Shown here one piece after another: positions 8,271-15,426 of a stretch of DNA of 52,597 bases. The position numbers and the translations under genes are program-made. How positions within the stretch are numbered: the stretch's first letter is position 1; every line of letters begins with the position of its first letter. The notes under the pieces are model-generated. The model did no database searches. It saw only the letters and a program-made list of their open reading frames with translations, and had not been told where the DNA came from. The DNA is taken from contig JAJDAK010000092.1 of assembly GCA_029261895.1 (NCBI GenBank), positions 1 to 52,597 of the forward strand, given 5' to 3'. The DNA comes from Deltaproteobacteria bacterium (GTDB lineage Bacteria > Myxococcota_A > UBA9160 > SZUA-336).

Positions 8271-8573
8271 ATGACAAGAAATCGGAATGGCGAAATCGCC
8301 CCAGTGAATGGAAGTTGCGCACGCTGCGGTTGTGCGCTGGGCTACGCATCAAGCCAAAGCGATGGCGCTTGGTACTGTTGTGGGGCATGTAGTGGCAGCG
8401 ACCGCTGCATCTGCGGGTGCAAGAAAGAGCTTAGTCGGGGCGGTGCTTGCGATTCGTTCATCCCAACGCGGCGTATGTTTGCGTCGCGTCATCCAGATGG
8501 CCTAAACGTCAAGCAAGAGCATCGCGATACAAAACGCGCTTTTCCATTCGCGGACTCGAAACGCGGTCGCTAG
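8271..8573 (+). CDS. Small Cys-rich protein, metallothionein-like
   Basis: A 100-residue ORF whose first half holds nine cysteines in the order C-x2-C-x-C, then WYCCGAC, then RCICGCK. This layout (CxxCxC ... Y-C-x-x-C ... CxCxC) resembles bacterial SmtA-type metallothioneins, which bind Zn, Cd or Cu. The second half is basic and unassigned. ATG 8271 has AAGGA four bases upstream; an in-frame TTG at 8232 is a less likely start. The gene is divergent from the adenosyltransferase and shares CTAG stops with cheR. Against it: I cannot confirm homology, and a DNA- or RNA-binding zinc ribbon is an alternative. The clustered cysteines are too regular to be chance. Confidence 0.55.
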   Translation: MTRNRNGEIAPVNGSCARCGCALGYASSQSDGAWYCCGACSGSDRCICGCKKELSRGGACDSFIPTRRMFASRHPDGLNVKQEHRDTKRAFPFADSKRGR

Positions 8574-9391
8574 CTATCTTCCTTGAGCTGGTAACAGGCA
8601 CCCGCATCGAACTCAACGCGTTGGAAGTTGTCATCGATGCCAAACGTGCTTTCGGATCCGCCTAGGAATAGATATCCGTCTGGGGCAAGCACCTCACGAA
8701 TCCGTTCGAAGATCTTCTTCTTCGTCTCCATATCGAAATAGATCAGTACATTTCGAATGAAAATAATGTCCTGCTTCATCAGCGGGGGCCAGGTCCCAAT
8801 CAGGTTCATGAATTTGAACTCTGTCAGCCGACGTACTTCATCGTTGATGACCCAGGTCTTGCCATCCTGTTTGAAGAATTTCATGAGATAGGGAATTGGC
8901 AAACCTCGATTGACTTCAAGCTGACTGTAGATTCCCGATTGGGCGCGCTCCAAGATATTTTTAGAGATATCCGTCCCGAGAATTTTGACATTCCAACCCT
9001 CTAATGCTGGGAGATCTTTCTTAACCGTCATGCCGATGCTGTAGGATTCCTGTCCAGACGATGCCGCGGCGCACCATATCCTGATTGACTTCAAGGAGTC
9101 GCGACGCTTCATCATCTCGGGGAGAACGTTGTCTTTCAGAACCCTAAACGGGTGCTGATCGCGGAAGAAACTGGTTTCATTGGTCGTCATCGCCTCGACG
9201 ACAGCCTCCTCCAGGGGACTTCGCGCCTGCGTCTTCAATTGCCTAACCAGCGTGGGGATGTCTTCGATTTCTTTCTGGCGACAGAGGGGCTCCAGGCGCG
9301 CTTCGAGGAGATACTCCTTACCCGTCTCTAGCACGATCGCTGAACGGTCGCGAATCAGGCCCTGCAGAAATTCAAAATCCGCAGGCGTCAT
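8570..9391 (-). CDS. cheR: Chemotaxis methyltransferase CheR
   Basis: A 273-residue SAM-dependent enzyme that methylates glutamates of chemoreceptors. An N-terminal helical domain contains FLQGLIRDRSAI and MTTNETSFFRDQHPF. The SAM domain has RIWCAAASSGQESYS (SAM site), ILGTDISKNILERAQ, and FIRNVLIYFD, the catalytic-region motif. Length is normal and there is no TPR extension. ATG 9391 overlaps the cheB stop (bases 9388-9391), so it is translated after cheB in a cheY-cheB-cheR unit. It is convergent with the Cys-rich ORF. No methyl-accepting receptor is encoded in the window. Confidence 0.95.
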   Translation of the reverse strand: MTPADFEFLQGLIRDRSAIVLETGKEYLLEARLEPLCRQKEIEDIPTLVRQLKTQARSPLEEAVVEAMTTNETSFFRDQHPFRVLKDNVLPEMMKRRDSLKSIRIWCAAASSGQESYSIGMTVKKDLPALEGWNVKILGTDISKNILERAQSGIYSQLEVNRGLPIPYLMKFFKQDGKTWVINDEVRRLTEFKFMNLIGTWPPLMKQDIIFIRNVLIYFDMETKKKIFERIREVLAPDGYLFLGGSESTFGIDDNFQRVEFDAGACYQLKEDS

Positions 9392-10443
9392 ACGCGCCCC
9401 CGTTTCACTCGGCGCGTGATCGCCTCACCGATTGATTTCAACGGCAATACTACGCTTGCCAACTCTGCTTGGACCACCGCCCCTGGCATGCCCCAAACAA
9501 CACTGGTCGCTTCATCCTGCGCGATGACCTCTGCCCCAGCGTGGCAAAGCTCTCCACAACCACTCAGACCGTCTGACCCCATTCCGGTGAGCATCACACC
9601 AAGCGCATGAGCACCATAGACTTTCGTGACAGATCGAAACAAGGGATCCACCGCCGGCCGACATGAGTTTTCCGGCGGATCTTCGTTGAGCCGTATCTTG
9701 GCATGAACCCCTTTTCGGTCCACGACCATATGTTTTCCACCAGGTGCGATCCAAACATGTCCACTCTCGAGAATTTTGCCATCAACACCTTCGCGAACCG
9801 TTAGCGGCGAAACTTTATCGAGTCGCTCCGCTAAAAGTTGTGTAAACATCGGCGGCATGTGTTGGCAAATGACGACAGGCACGCCTAGATCCAACGGGAG
9901 GGCTGGAATAACCTCAGCTAGCGCATTCGGACCACCAGTCGAAACACCAATGCAAACCAGATCGATTCGTGTATTGGATGAAAGCTTACGCGCAATTTTC
10001 GGTAGGCTCGAAAATTTCGGTATCGCGGCTGCGCCGTGTTTGGTGAGGCTTTGAATCTTTGGAATCAGTTCAGACCGAACACGCTTCTGCGCCGCTTGAA
10101 GACCATCGGAGCCCGACGGCTTTTGAACATAGTCGGTCGCCCCGCGGCTCAATGCTTCGAAAGTTGACTTCGCACCGTGCTCGGTAAGCGTGCTGAACAT
10201 GATGATCGGCGTCTCACTGTCATGCTTGCGAATTTCGACAATCGCTTCGAGACCGTTCATCTCTGGCATTTCGATATCGAGAATTACAATGTCGGGTTCC
10301 AGTTCGATGAACTTCTGCACGCCGATCTTGCCGTTTTCGGCAGCGCCGACCACTTCGATCTCTGGATCGTCAGCGAACGCACCTTGAAGAACACTGCGGG
10401 TAACCACAGAGTCGTCAACGATGAGCACACGGGTTCTGGACAT
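9388..10443 (-). CDS. cheB: Chemotaxis methylesterase/deamidase CheB
   Basis: A 351-residue two-domain protein. The receiver (1-115) has D10/D11, phospho-acceptor D56 (VILDIEMPEMNG) and K108 (QKPSG). The C-terminal methylesterase (about 160-345) has the catalytic triad: S168 in GVSTGGP, H195 in CQHMP and D291 in GMGSDG. It removes receptor methyl groups and reverses CheR. It begins 10 bases after the cheY gene and overlaps cheR by 4 bases. Sensor kinase CheA, encoded 1 kb upstream on the same strand, is the likely phosphodonor. Confidence 0.96.
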   Translation of the reverse strand: MSRTRVLIVDDSVVTRSVLQGAFADDPEIEVVGAAENGKIGVQKFIELEPDIVILDIEMPEMNGLEAIVEIRKHDSETPIIMFSTLTEHGAKSTFEALSRGATDYVQKPSGSDGLQAAQKRVRSELIPKIQSLTKHGAAAIPKFSSLPKIARKLSSNTRIDLVCIGVSTGGPNALAEVIPALPLDLGVPVVICQHMPPMFTQLLAERLDKVSPLTVREGVDGKILESGHVWIAPGGKHMVVDRKGVHAKIRLNEDPPENSCRPAVDPLFRSVTKVYGAHALGVMLTGMGSDGLSGCGELCHAGAEVIAQDEATSVVWGMPGAVVQAELASVVLPLKSIGEAITRRVKRGRV

Positions 10444-10453
10444 TCAGGACCTA

Positions 10454-10819
10454 CTAGTCGATTCCCAGAATCTTCAACTTCTCGAGAATGACGTCTTTGG
10501 TAAACGGCTTCATCACGTATTCATTCGCGCCCGCTTCGATCGCTTTTACAACATTGGCCATTTCTGATTCCGTAGTGACCATCATGATCTTCATGTCGTT
10601 GTAGCTTGCGTCGGCACGAACAGTTTGGACCAGCGCAAAACCATCCATCACCGGCATGTTCCAGTCCACAAGCGCAATATCGAACTCGCTGCCCTTTTGG
10701 AGTGTCTCCCACGCTTCTTGGCCATCGCCAGCCTCCTCGCATTCAAAACCCAACTCTCTGAGCATCTTTCCGAGGATCATTCGAATGGTTCTTGCATCAT
10801 CTACAATGAGCGCTCTCAT
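10454..10819 (-). CDS. cheY: CheY-type response regulator (cheB-linked)
   Basis: A 121-residue single receiver with D7/D8 (IVDDARTIR), phospho-acceptor D52 (LVDWNMPVMDG), T82 (VTTESE) and K104 (MKPFT). It is a classical-length CheY and differs from the longer copy at 3365-3778. An AGGGAGG ribosome site lies just upstream of ATG 10819. It heads the cheY-cheB-cheR unit. Which of the two CheYs binds the flagellar switch, and which acts as a phosphate sink, cannot be told from sequence alone. Confidence 0.94.
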   Translation of the reverse strand: MRALIVDDARTIRMILGKMLRELGFECEEAGDGQEAWETLQKGSEFDIALVDWNMPVMDGFALVQTVRADASYNDMKIMMVTTESEMANVVKAIEAGANEYVMKPFTKDVILEKLKILGID

Positions 10820-10881
10820 TGGGCAGCCTCCCTAACAATGGGCCTCTTTGATTGATCGAGTATCCCCATTCTTTTTTTAGC

Positions 10882-10906
10882 TATCGGGATTTCAAGCAAC
10901 ATCTGA
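10882..10906 (-). promoter_or_regulatory. FliA-like promoter candidate for cheYBR (weak)
   Basis: On the minus strand: TCAGA (10906-10902), 13 bases, CCCGATA (10888-10882), in the 143-base gap between cheW and cheY. The -10 keeps CCGATA, but the -35 is off-consensus and the spacer is two bases shorter than in the motA and cheA candidates. It would give a leader of about 55 bases. It is offered only because cheYBR is otherwise separated from cheAW by a sizeable gap. Confidence 0.3.
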
Positions 10907-10962
10907 CACCTCGGCCCTCAGCGTCAAGAGCGTGGTCATGCGGTTGGATTTCGCCGGGGGCG

Positions 10963-11394
10963 CTACGCAGCGACGGATTCAGTTCGAATTTTGTCAGAAT
11001 TCACAATCAGGAGAAGCTTGTTCTCTAACTTATAAGCCCCACGAATCAGCTCGCGCGCTACACCCTGAAGTGTTTCCGGCGGTCGCTCGAAACGCGCATC
11101 TTCGAGTTCAAGCACATCACCGATTTCATCAACGAGCAAGCTCAGCGCACCACCATCATCGGCGTGAAGAATCACGTTCATCGGTAGCTTGCCTTCAGGC
11201 CGCTGCGGTAATTGAAGCATCGTCCGCATATCGATCGCGGTCACGATCTGTCCGCGCAGATTGATCAAACCCTCAATCTTGTTCGACGTCAACGGAATAC
11301 CCGTCATTCTCTGATAGCGGATAACTTCTTGAACCTTGTCGACTCCGACACCGAGATAGAGATCATCAACATAGAACGTGCATAGCTGTCTCAT
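10963..11394 (-). CDS. cheW: Chemotaxis coupling protein CheW
   Basis: A 143-residue adaptor made of a single CheW domain that links CheA to receptors. Typical features are LCTFYVDDLYLGVGVDKVQEV at the start (in two beta strands), the block IEGLINLRGQIVTAIDMR, and LSLLVDEIGDVLEL. It begins two bases after the cheA stop, so the two genes are almost certainly co-transcribed. The gap of 143 bases after it separates this unit from cheYBR. Confidence 0.94.
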   Translation of the reverse strand: MRQLCTFYVDDLYLGVGVDKVQEVIRYQRMTGIPLTSNKIEGLINLRGQIVTAIDMRTMLQLPQRPEGKLPMNVILHADDGGALSLLVDEIGDVLELEDARFERPPETLQGVARELIRGAYKLENKLLLIVNSDKIRTESVAA

Positions 11395-11396
11395 CT

Positions 11397-13697
11397 TCAG
11401 GCCTCCGCTGACTGTTGGGGCTCGGGTTCGGGTAGCAAATTCAGCGACTCTACAATCCCGGGCAGGTCCAGAAGTTCGGTCACGCGTTCCTCTAGAACCA
11501 CCGAACCCATCACGCCTAATCGGCTTGATGGACGTTGGACATCCATCGATGATTCCACAATATCGAGAATTTCTTCAACGACCAATCCGACGCTACGACC
11601 CTCGGGCGAATAGACCACGACGTGAACTGTTTCAACCGCGCCCTCCCCTTCACCGGAGCGCGGCGTGCTGCGCCGTTCGGGAAGCGCATCGCCAATCTCG
11701 ATGAGCGGCATGATCTCGTCACGGTACTGGACCACCGACTGTGTACCGCTGCGTTCGATCGTGGACCACTGAAACTCTTCCAAACGCGTCACCAATGACA
11801 ACGGTATCGCCATTCTGGAATCGTCAGGGCCACGGAAGACCAAGAGTGTTTCGCGATCACCCTTTTCCAGTTGTGAATCATCGTCTTGATGATCGACCCT
11901 CGCACGATCGCGTTCGGTGGAAAGCATTCCGGCACGCTGTGCCATCCCAAGAATGTCGATGATCAATGCAACTTGTCCATCGCCCATAATGGTTGCACCG
12001 GCATAGACGTCGACTTCTTTCAGTTCTTTGCCGAGTGGCCGAACCACAATCTCCTGACTGTCATGAATGTCGCTAACAACAAGTCCGAACTGGCGATTAT
12101 CCGCGACGAGAACCACGATGTTAAGGGAGTCGGTTTCGTCTTCAACCTCGCTACCTCGGCCCAGTTCAAGAACCTCGTCCAGATACACCAAGGGGAGCAG
12201 TTTGCCACGTAGTCGATATACCGGTGTGCCGTGGACCTTTTCGATGTTGTTCACCGCTCCACCGCGATCAAGCCGCACGAGCTCGACTAAGTTAACCTGA
12301 GGAATCGCGAAGCGATCGCCTCCGTTGGACACAATCAACGCAGGCACAATCGCCAAGGTCAACGGGATCTTGATCTTGAACGTACTTCCGACGCCCTCGG
12401 TGCTTTGGACTTCGACACTCCCGCCGATTTTTTCAATATTCGAGCGGACAACGTCCATCCCCACGCCGCGTCCGGAGATATTCGTAACCTCCGCTGCCGT
12501 CGAAAATCCGGCATTGAAGACCAAATTCTGGACGTCTCGATCGGCCATGGATTCCGCTTGTTCCGGAGTGATCACGCCTTTTTCCAGGGCCTTCGCCTTC
12601 ACTTTCTCAACCGGGATTCCGCCACCATCATCCGAGATCACGATATTGACCTGGCCACCCTCATGGAATGCATGCAATAACATCGTGCCTTCTTCGGGCT
12701 TGCCGGCTGCAACGCGCACTTCAGGGGTCTCGATTCCGTGATCAACCGCGTTACGAACGATATGGGTCAACGGATCTTTGATCGCCTCGATCAGGCTTTT
12801 ATCGAGTTCAGTTTCCTTGCCTTCCATCTCAACGTTAATTTTCTTATGACAACTAACACTTAGATCACGGACTACGCGTGGAAGTTTGTTCCAAACTGTA
12901 CCAATGGGCTGCATGCGTGTTTTCATGACGCCTTCTTGCAGCTCACTTGTAATCATGCTGAGTCGTTGAGACGCATTGACGAGCTCCGCCTCAGCGTTGG
13001 ACGATGTGAATTGGACGATCTGATTGCGAGCAAGAACAAGCTCGCCCACGAGATTCATCAGCTTATCGAGCAGCCCAACATCAACGCGAATGCTGGAATC
13101 GGCAGCACTCTGGCCCTTGGAACTCACCTGCTTGCTAAGTGCCTTTGAGACGTCCTTTTGAGCCACAACGCCTTCGCCGACAAGGATCTGTCCAATGGGT
13201 CGCTCGTCCCCGGTGTCCTGACCTGCAACCGCGGCCGCGATATCTTCGGGTGTCGCCTTGCCTTCCTCGATCAGAATGTCACCGACTCGCGGTTTCTGTT
13301 CTGGCTCGGCATCCAGCAAACGAGAAAGCGTCGCAGCAAGTTCATCGTAGTTGGTTTCAGGCTCAGAACCCGCGGTTTCAATGCTTCCGAGGATTTCACG
13401 AACAGAGTCAACCATCGCAAGCAGCGCAGTGGTCATTTCCTCAACGAGAACAAGCTCACCATCGCGAAGCTTGCTCAAGAGATTTTCGCCTACATGGGTG
13501 AGCGCTTCGAGTTTCGAGTAGCCGAGGAAACCGGATGTTCCCTTGATCGTGTGGATCGTCCGAAAGATACCACTCAGAATATCTCGATTTGTGGGCTGCT
13601 CTTCGAGGGTTACAAAGTCCTGATCCAATTGATCGAGGTTTTCATAACTTTCGATGAGGAACTCACCAACGATCGGATCAACTTCTTCTTCGCTCAT
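11397..13697 (-). CDS. cheA: Chemotaxis kinase CheA with MshEN-like linker and two CheW domains
   Basis: A 766-residue histidine kinase. The HPt domain (1-125) has phospho-accepting H49 in TIHTIKGTSGF. Where the CheY-binding P2 domain is usually found lie two half-repeats (137-160 and 167-190) of the form h-G-x-I-L-h-x-E-G-x9-x-x-Q, very like the N-terminal MshEN repeats of MshE. Dimerisation (about 205-265) and HATPase domains follow, with HIVRNAVDHGIE (N box), DDGGGIP (G1) and GRGVGMDVV (G2). The C-terminus has two CheW-like domains, at about 440-585 and 610-755. ATG 13697 has AGAGGG upstream. A FliA-like promoter candidate lies at 13744-13770. See findings for the possible c-di-GMP link. 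Confidence 0.95.
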   Translation of the reverse strand: MSEEEVDPIVGEFLIESYENLDQLDQDFVTLEEQPTNRDILSGIFRTIHTIKGTSGFLGYSKLEALTHVGENLLSKLRDGELVLVEEMTTALLAMVDSVREILGSIETAGSEPETNYDELAATLSRLLDAEPEQKPRVGDILIEEGKATPEDIAAAVAGQDTGDERPIGQILVGEGVVAQKDVSKALSKQVSSKGQSAADSSIRVDVGLLDKLMNLVGELVLARNQIVQFTSSNAEAELVNASQRLSMITSELQEGVMKTRMQPIGTVWNKLPRVVRDLSVSCHKKINVEMEGKETELDKSLIEAIKDPLTHIVRNAVDHGIETPEVRVAAGKPEEGTMLLHAFHEGGQVNIVISDDGGGIPVEKVKAKALEKGVITPEQAESMADRDVQNLVFNAGFSTAAEVTNISGRGVGMDVVRSNIEKIGGSVEVQSTEGVGSTFKIKIPLTLAIVPALIVSNGGDRFAIPQVNLVELVRLDRGGAVNNIEKVHGTPVYRLRGKLLPLVYLDEVLELGRGSEVEDETDSLNIVVLVADNRQFGLVVSDIHDSQEIVVRPLGKELKEVDVYAGATIMGDGQVALIIDILGMAQRAGMLSTERDRARVDHQDDDSQLEKGDRETLLVFRGPDDSRMAIPLSLVTRLEEFQWSTIERSGTQSVVQYRDEIMPLIEIGDALPERRSTPRSGEGEGAVETVHVVVYSPEGRSVGLVVEEILDIVESSMDVQRPSSRLGVMGSVVLEERVTELLDLPGIVESLNLLPEPEPQQSAEA

Positions 13698-13743
13698 ATA
13701 GCCCTCTTGTCCGCCCCAAAAGAGGCCACCAGTCCAGTAGCTC

Positions 13744-13770
13744 TTTCGGCAGCCCCGAAAACCGTCTTGA
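13744..13770 (-). promoter_or_regulatory. FliA (sigma-28)-like promoter candidate for cheAW
   Basis: On the minus strand: TCAAG (13770-13766), 15 bases, GCCGAAA (13750-13744). This matches the sigma-28 pattern TCAAG, about 14-15 bases, GCCGATA, with one -10 mismatch. It has the same spacer length as the motA candidate. A start near 13737 leaves a leader of about 40 bases with AGAGGG before ATG 13697. It fits co-regulation of chemotaxis genes with flagellar late genes. Confidence 0.5.
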
Positions 13771-13812
13771 TCAAATACAGAATCGATTCGGTGACGTTGG
13801 TAAGGCGAATTC

Positions 13813-14193
13813 TTAGCGGGGCTTAATACCCAAGTGGCCTGAGATCTCAGCTTCGACTTTTTCCGGATCGGCAGCGTTGTAGAGCACGATTTTCTTTAGG
13901 TGATCCAATGCGTCCAGCGATACCGCAGTAAATTCGACCGCAAGGCCACCGGGCTCGACGCGAACCACTTTAGACTCCGCCTTCACACTGAGCTCTGATT
14001 CAGAGCTCAGGCAGACTTCAACGTCACACACATCGCCAAACTCGGCATGGTGGTTGCCATAGACGTACACGCCGGTCAGCGATACATCGCGGGCAGGACC
14101 CGAGACCACATGCCCATCCTCGAATACGACTCTCACTTTGAGTTGAGTCAAGACGCGCGTAAAGCCTCGCTGATGTGGAAATTCGTCTCCCAT
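13813..14193 (-). CDS. PilZ domain protein
   Basis: A stand-alone PilZ domain of 126 residues. The c-di-GMP-binding signature is complete: RGFTR (RxxxR, residues 9-13) followed by RDVSLTGVYV (D36-x-S38-x-x-G41). The beta-barrel continues to about residue 98 and ends in a short helix. Such proteins act as c-di-GMP-dependent brakes or adaptors on flagella, pili or regulators. I chose ATG 14193; a TTG at 14241 with a GAGG site would add 16 residues with no PilZ similarity, and the choice is uncertain. It lies upstream of cheAW on the same strand and is divergent from the urate-hydroxylase-like gene. Confidence 0.85.
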   Translation of the reverse strand: MGDEFPHQRGFTRVLTQLKVRVVFEDGHVVSGPARDVSLTGVYVYGNHHAEFGDVCDVEVCLSSESELSVKAESKVVRVEPGGLAVEFTAVSLDALDHLKKIVLYNAADPEKVEAEISGHLGIKPR

Positions 14194-14265
14194 ACATCGT
14201 GAGCATCGGAAATCGGCAACACTCCCTAAAGTCGCGTGCAAGCGACGAGCCCTCGCGAAGCCACC

Positions 14266-14332
14266 AGAGCGGCTCCGGCAACGAAGATGGGGCTCAGACC
14301 CCTCATGGGCATTGACAACAGGCAGCCGCTCT
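14266..14332. promoter_or_regulatory. Nested inverted repeats in the pilZ/puuD divergent region
   Basis: A perfect 9-base inverted repeat, AGAGCGGCT (14266-14274) and AGCCGCTCT (14324-14332), encloses a smaller hairpin GGGG (14289-14292) with CCCC (14299-14302). The right arm lies inside the spacer of the sigma-70-like promoter at 14312-14340, a classical operator position. No gene ends here, so a terminator role is unlikely. The regulator is unknown. Confidence 0.45.
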
Positions 14333-14340
14333 CTTCAAAT
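14312..14340 (+). promoter_or_regulatory. Sigma-70-like promoter for the urate-hydroxylase-like gene
   Basis: TTGACA (14312-14317, perfect -35), a 17-base spacer, then TCAAAT (14335-14340, four of six to TATAAT). It is followed by AAAGGAG (14358-14364) and ATG 14373, giving a leader of about 26 bases. One arm of a 9-base inverted repeat occupies the spacer. Confidence 0.6.
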
Positions 14341-14372
14341 AGGCGCGCCATAGGGCTAAAGGAGAGTTACGT

Positions 14373-15083
14373 ATGGACATCATAACGACCGCCGACGGAT
14401 TTCTATTTCTTCTTCGCTGGGTTCACTTCCTCGCGGGGGTCACATGGATTGGTGTCCTCTACTACTTTAACTTCATCCAGACGCCGTTCTTCGCCAACGC
14501 GGACCCGGCGGTACGCAGCGGAATGATCCGCGGCCTGGTACCCAACGCACTCTGGTGGTTTCGTTGGGGCGCCATGTTCACCTTCCTCACGGGTTGGTCC
14601 ATCGTCTTGGTGAAGATCCATCTGGCGGGTGGCCTCTCAGGTCTGGAAGGCTACCTCAGCTTGATTCTGACCGGCGGCTTGATGGGCACGTTCATGTGGT
14701 ACAACGTGTGGTTCGTAATCTGGCCGGCACAGCAGATTGTTATCGCGTCCGCCGACCAGGTTGCGGCCGGGGATGAAGCGATTCCGGAAGCGGCTGCACT
14801 CGGTCAGCGTGCAGGTTTGGCAAGTCGTACAAACACGCTCTTCTCGCTTCCGATGCTCTTCTTCATGGGCTCGGCCAGCCATCTGCAGTCGGTGCATTCG
14901 GCGACTCCAAGTTACATGGGTTACGCGATCGCGGCAGCGGTGTTGATCGTCGCCGTCGAAGCCAATGCCTTGATCGGGCCAGGTCTCGCCACCCAAAAGC
15001 CCTTGGCATCCGTGAGTGGAACGATCCACGCGGGCCTGGCGCTCACTGTCGTGCTCTACATTGCTGCGAGCCTATTGCTCTAA
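14373..15083 (+). CDS. Urate hydroxylase PuuD-like membrane protein (N-domain only)
   Basis: A 236-residue integral membrane protein with about six helices (10-30, 62-84, 96-120, 152-170, 178-200, 212-234). WVHFLAGVTWIGVLYYFNFIQ and LVPNALWWFRWGA match the N-terminal membrane domain of PuuD, the membrane-bound urate hydroxylase that normally ends in a cytochrome c domain. That domain is absent here. A separate cytochrome c lipoprotein is encoded convergently one base after the stop (TAA-c-TTA). No other uricolytic gene is nearby, so urate as substrate is unproven; a different small reductant is possible. It has a strong promoter candidate and ribosome site. Confidence 0.75.
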   Translation: MDIITTADGFLFLLRWVHFLAGVTWIGVLYYFNFIQTPFFANADPAVRSGMIRGLVPNALWWFRWGAMFTFLTGWSIVLVKIHLAGGLSGLEGYLSLILTGGLMGTFMWYNVWFVIWPAQQIVIASADQVAAGDEAIPEAAALGQRAGLASRTNTLFSLPMLFFMGSASHLQSVHSATPSYMGYAIAAAVLIVAVEANALIGPGLATQKPLASVSGTIHAGLALTVVLYIAASLLL

Positions 15084-15084
15084 C

Positions 15085-15411
15085 TTAAGGAGTGTCGAAG
15101 CTCGCAAGGTAGGCGGTCAGCGCCGGAATCTGCGGCTCGAGAAATGGCAGCGCCGTCATCAGGCCGGTATCGCGTTTCGGCGTGTAGCCCGGGGGATAGC
15201 TCGCGCGAAGCACACGTGCTTCCAGCAGCTCGGTCGAGCTCCCGGCTACAGCGGGGCCAAGATTGCCATCGACACCCGGATCCGTGTTATGACAGGCCGT
15301 GCAGTTGGCGACATAGACGCGTCGACCCTGTTCCACGGGATCGCTGGACCCGCCGTTGCAGGCCGCAATCCCGAAACACAGAATCGTCAGTGCTAAACCT
15401 ATTCGAACCAA
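15085..15411 (-). CDS. Monohaem cytochrome c lipoprotein
   Basis: A 108-residue exported protein. A short signal sequence ends in the lipobox IAAC (C18), so it is probably lipid-anchored on the outer face of a membrane. One CTACH haem motif follows, and a later Met in TGLMTALPFLEP is the probable axial ligand. The start is TTG 15411 with GGGAGG upstream. It ends next to the PuuD-like gene and its start is only 15 bases from the divergent hisI-like start. It could accept electrons from the PuuD-like protein in place of the missing fused cytochrome domain; this is inference. Confidence 0.8.
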   Translation of the reverse strand: MVRIGLALTILCFGIAACNGGSSDPVEQGRRVYVANCTACHNTDPGVDGNLGPAVAGSSTELLEARVLRASYPPGYTPKRDTGLMTALPFLEPQIPALTAYLASFDTP

Positions 15412-15426
15412 GAGGAACCTCCCGCG

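Noticed and set aside
13785..13805. Another copy of the edge repeat in the cheA-pilZ gap
   Set aside because: Only about ten bases (GACGTTGGTAA) resemble the core and the flanks do not match; likely chance.
14194..14241. N-terminal extension of the PilZ protein from TTG 14241
   Set aside because: A GAGG site exists at a wide spacing, but the 16 added residues have no PilZ similarity. The case is not closed, so it is noted in the feature.
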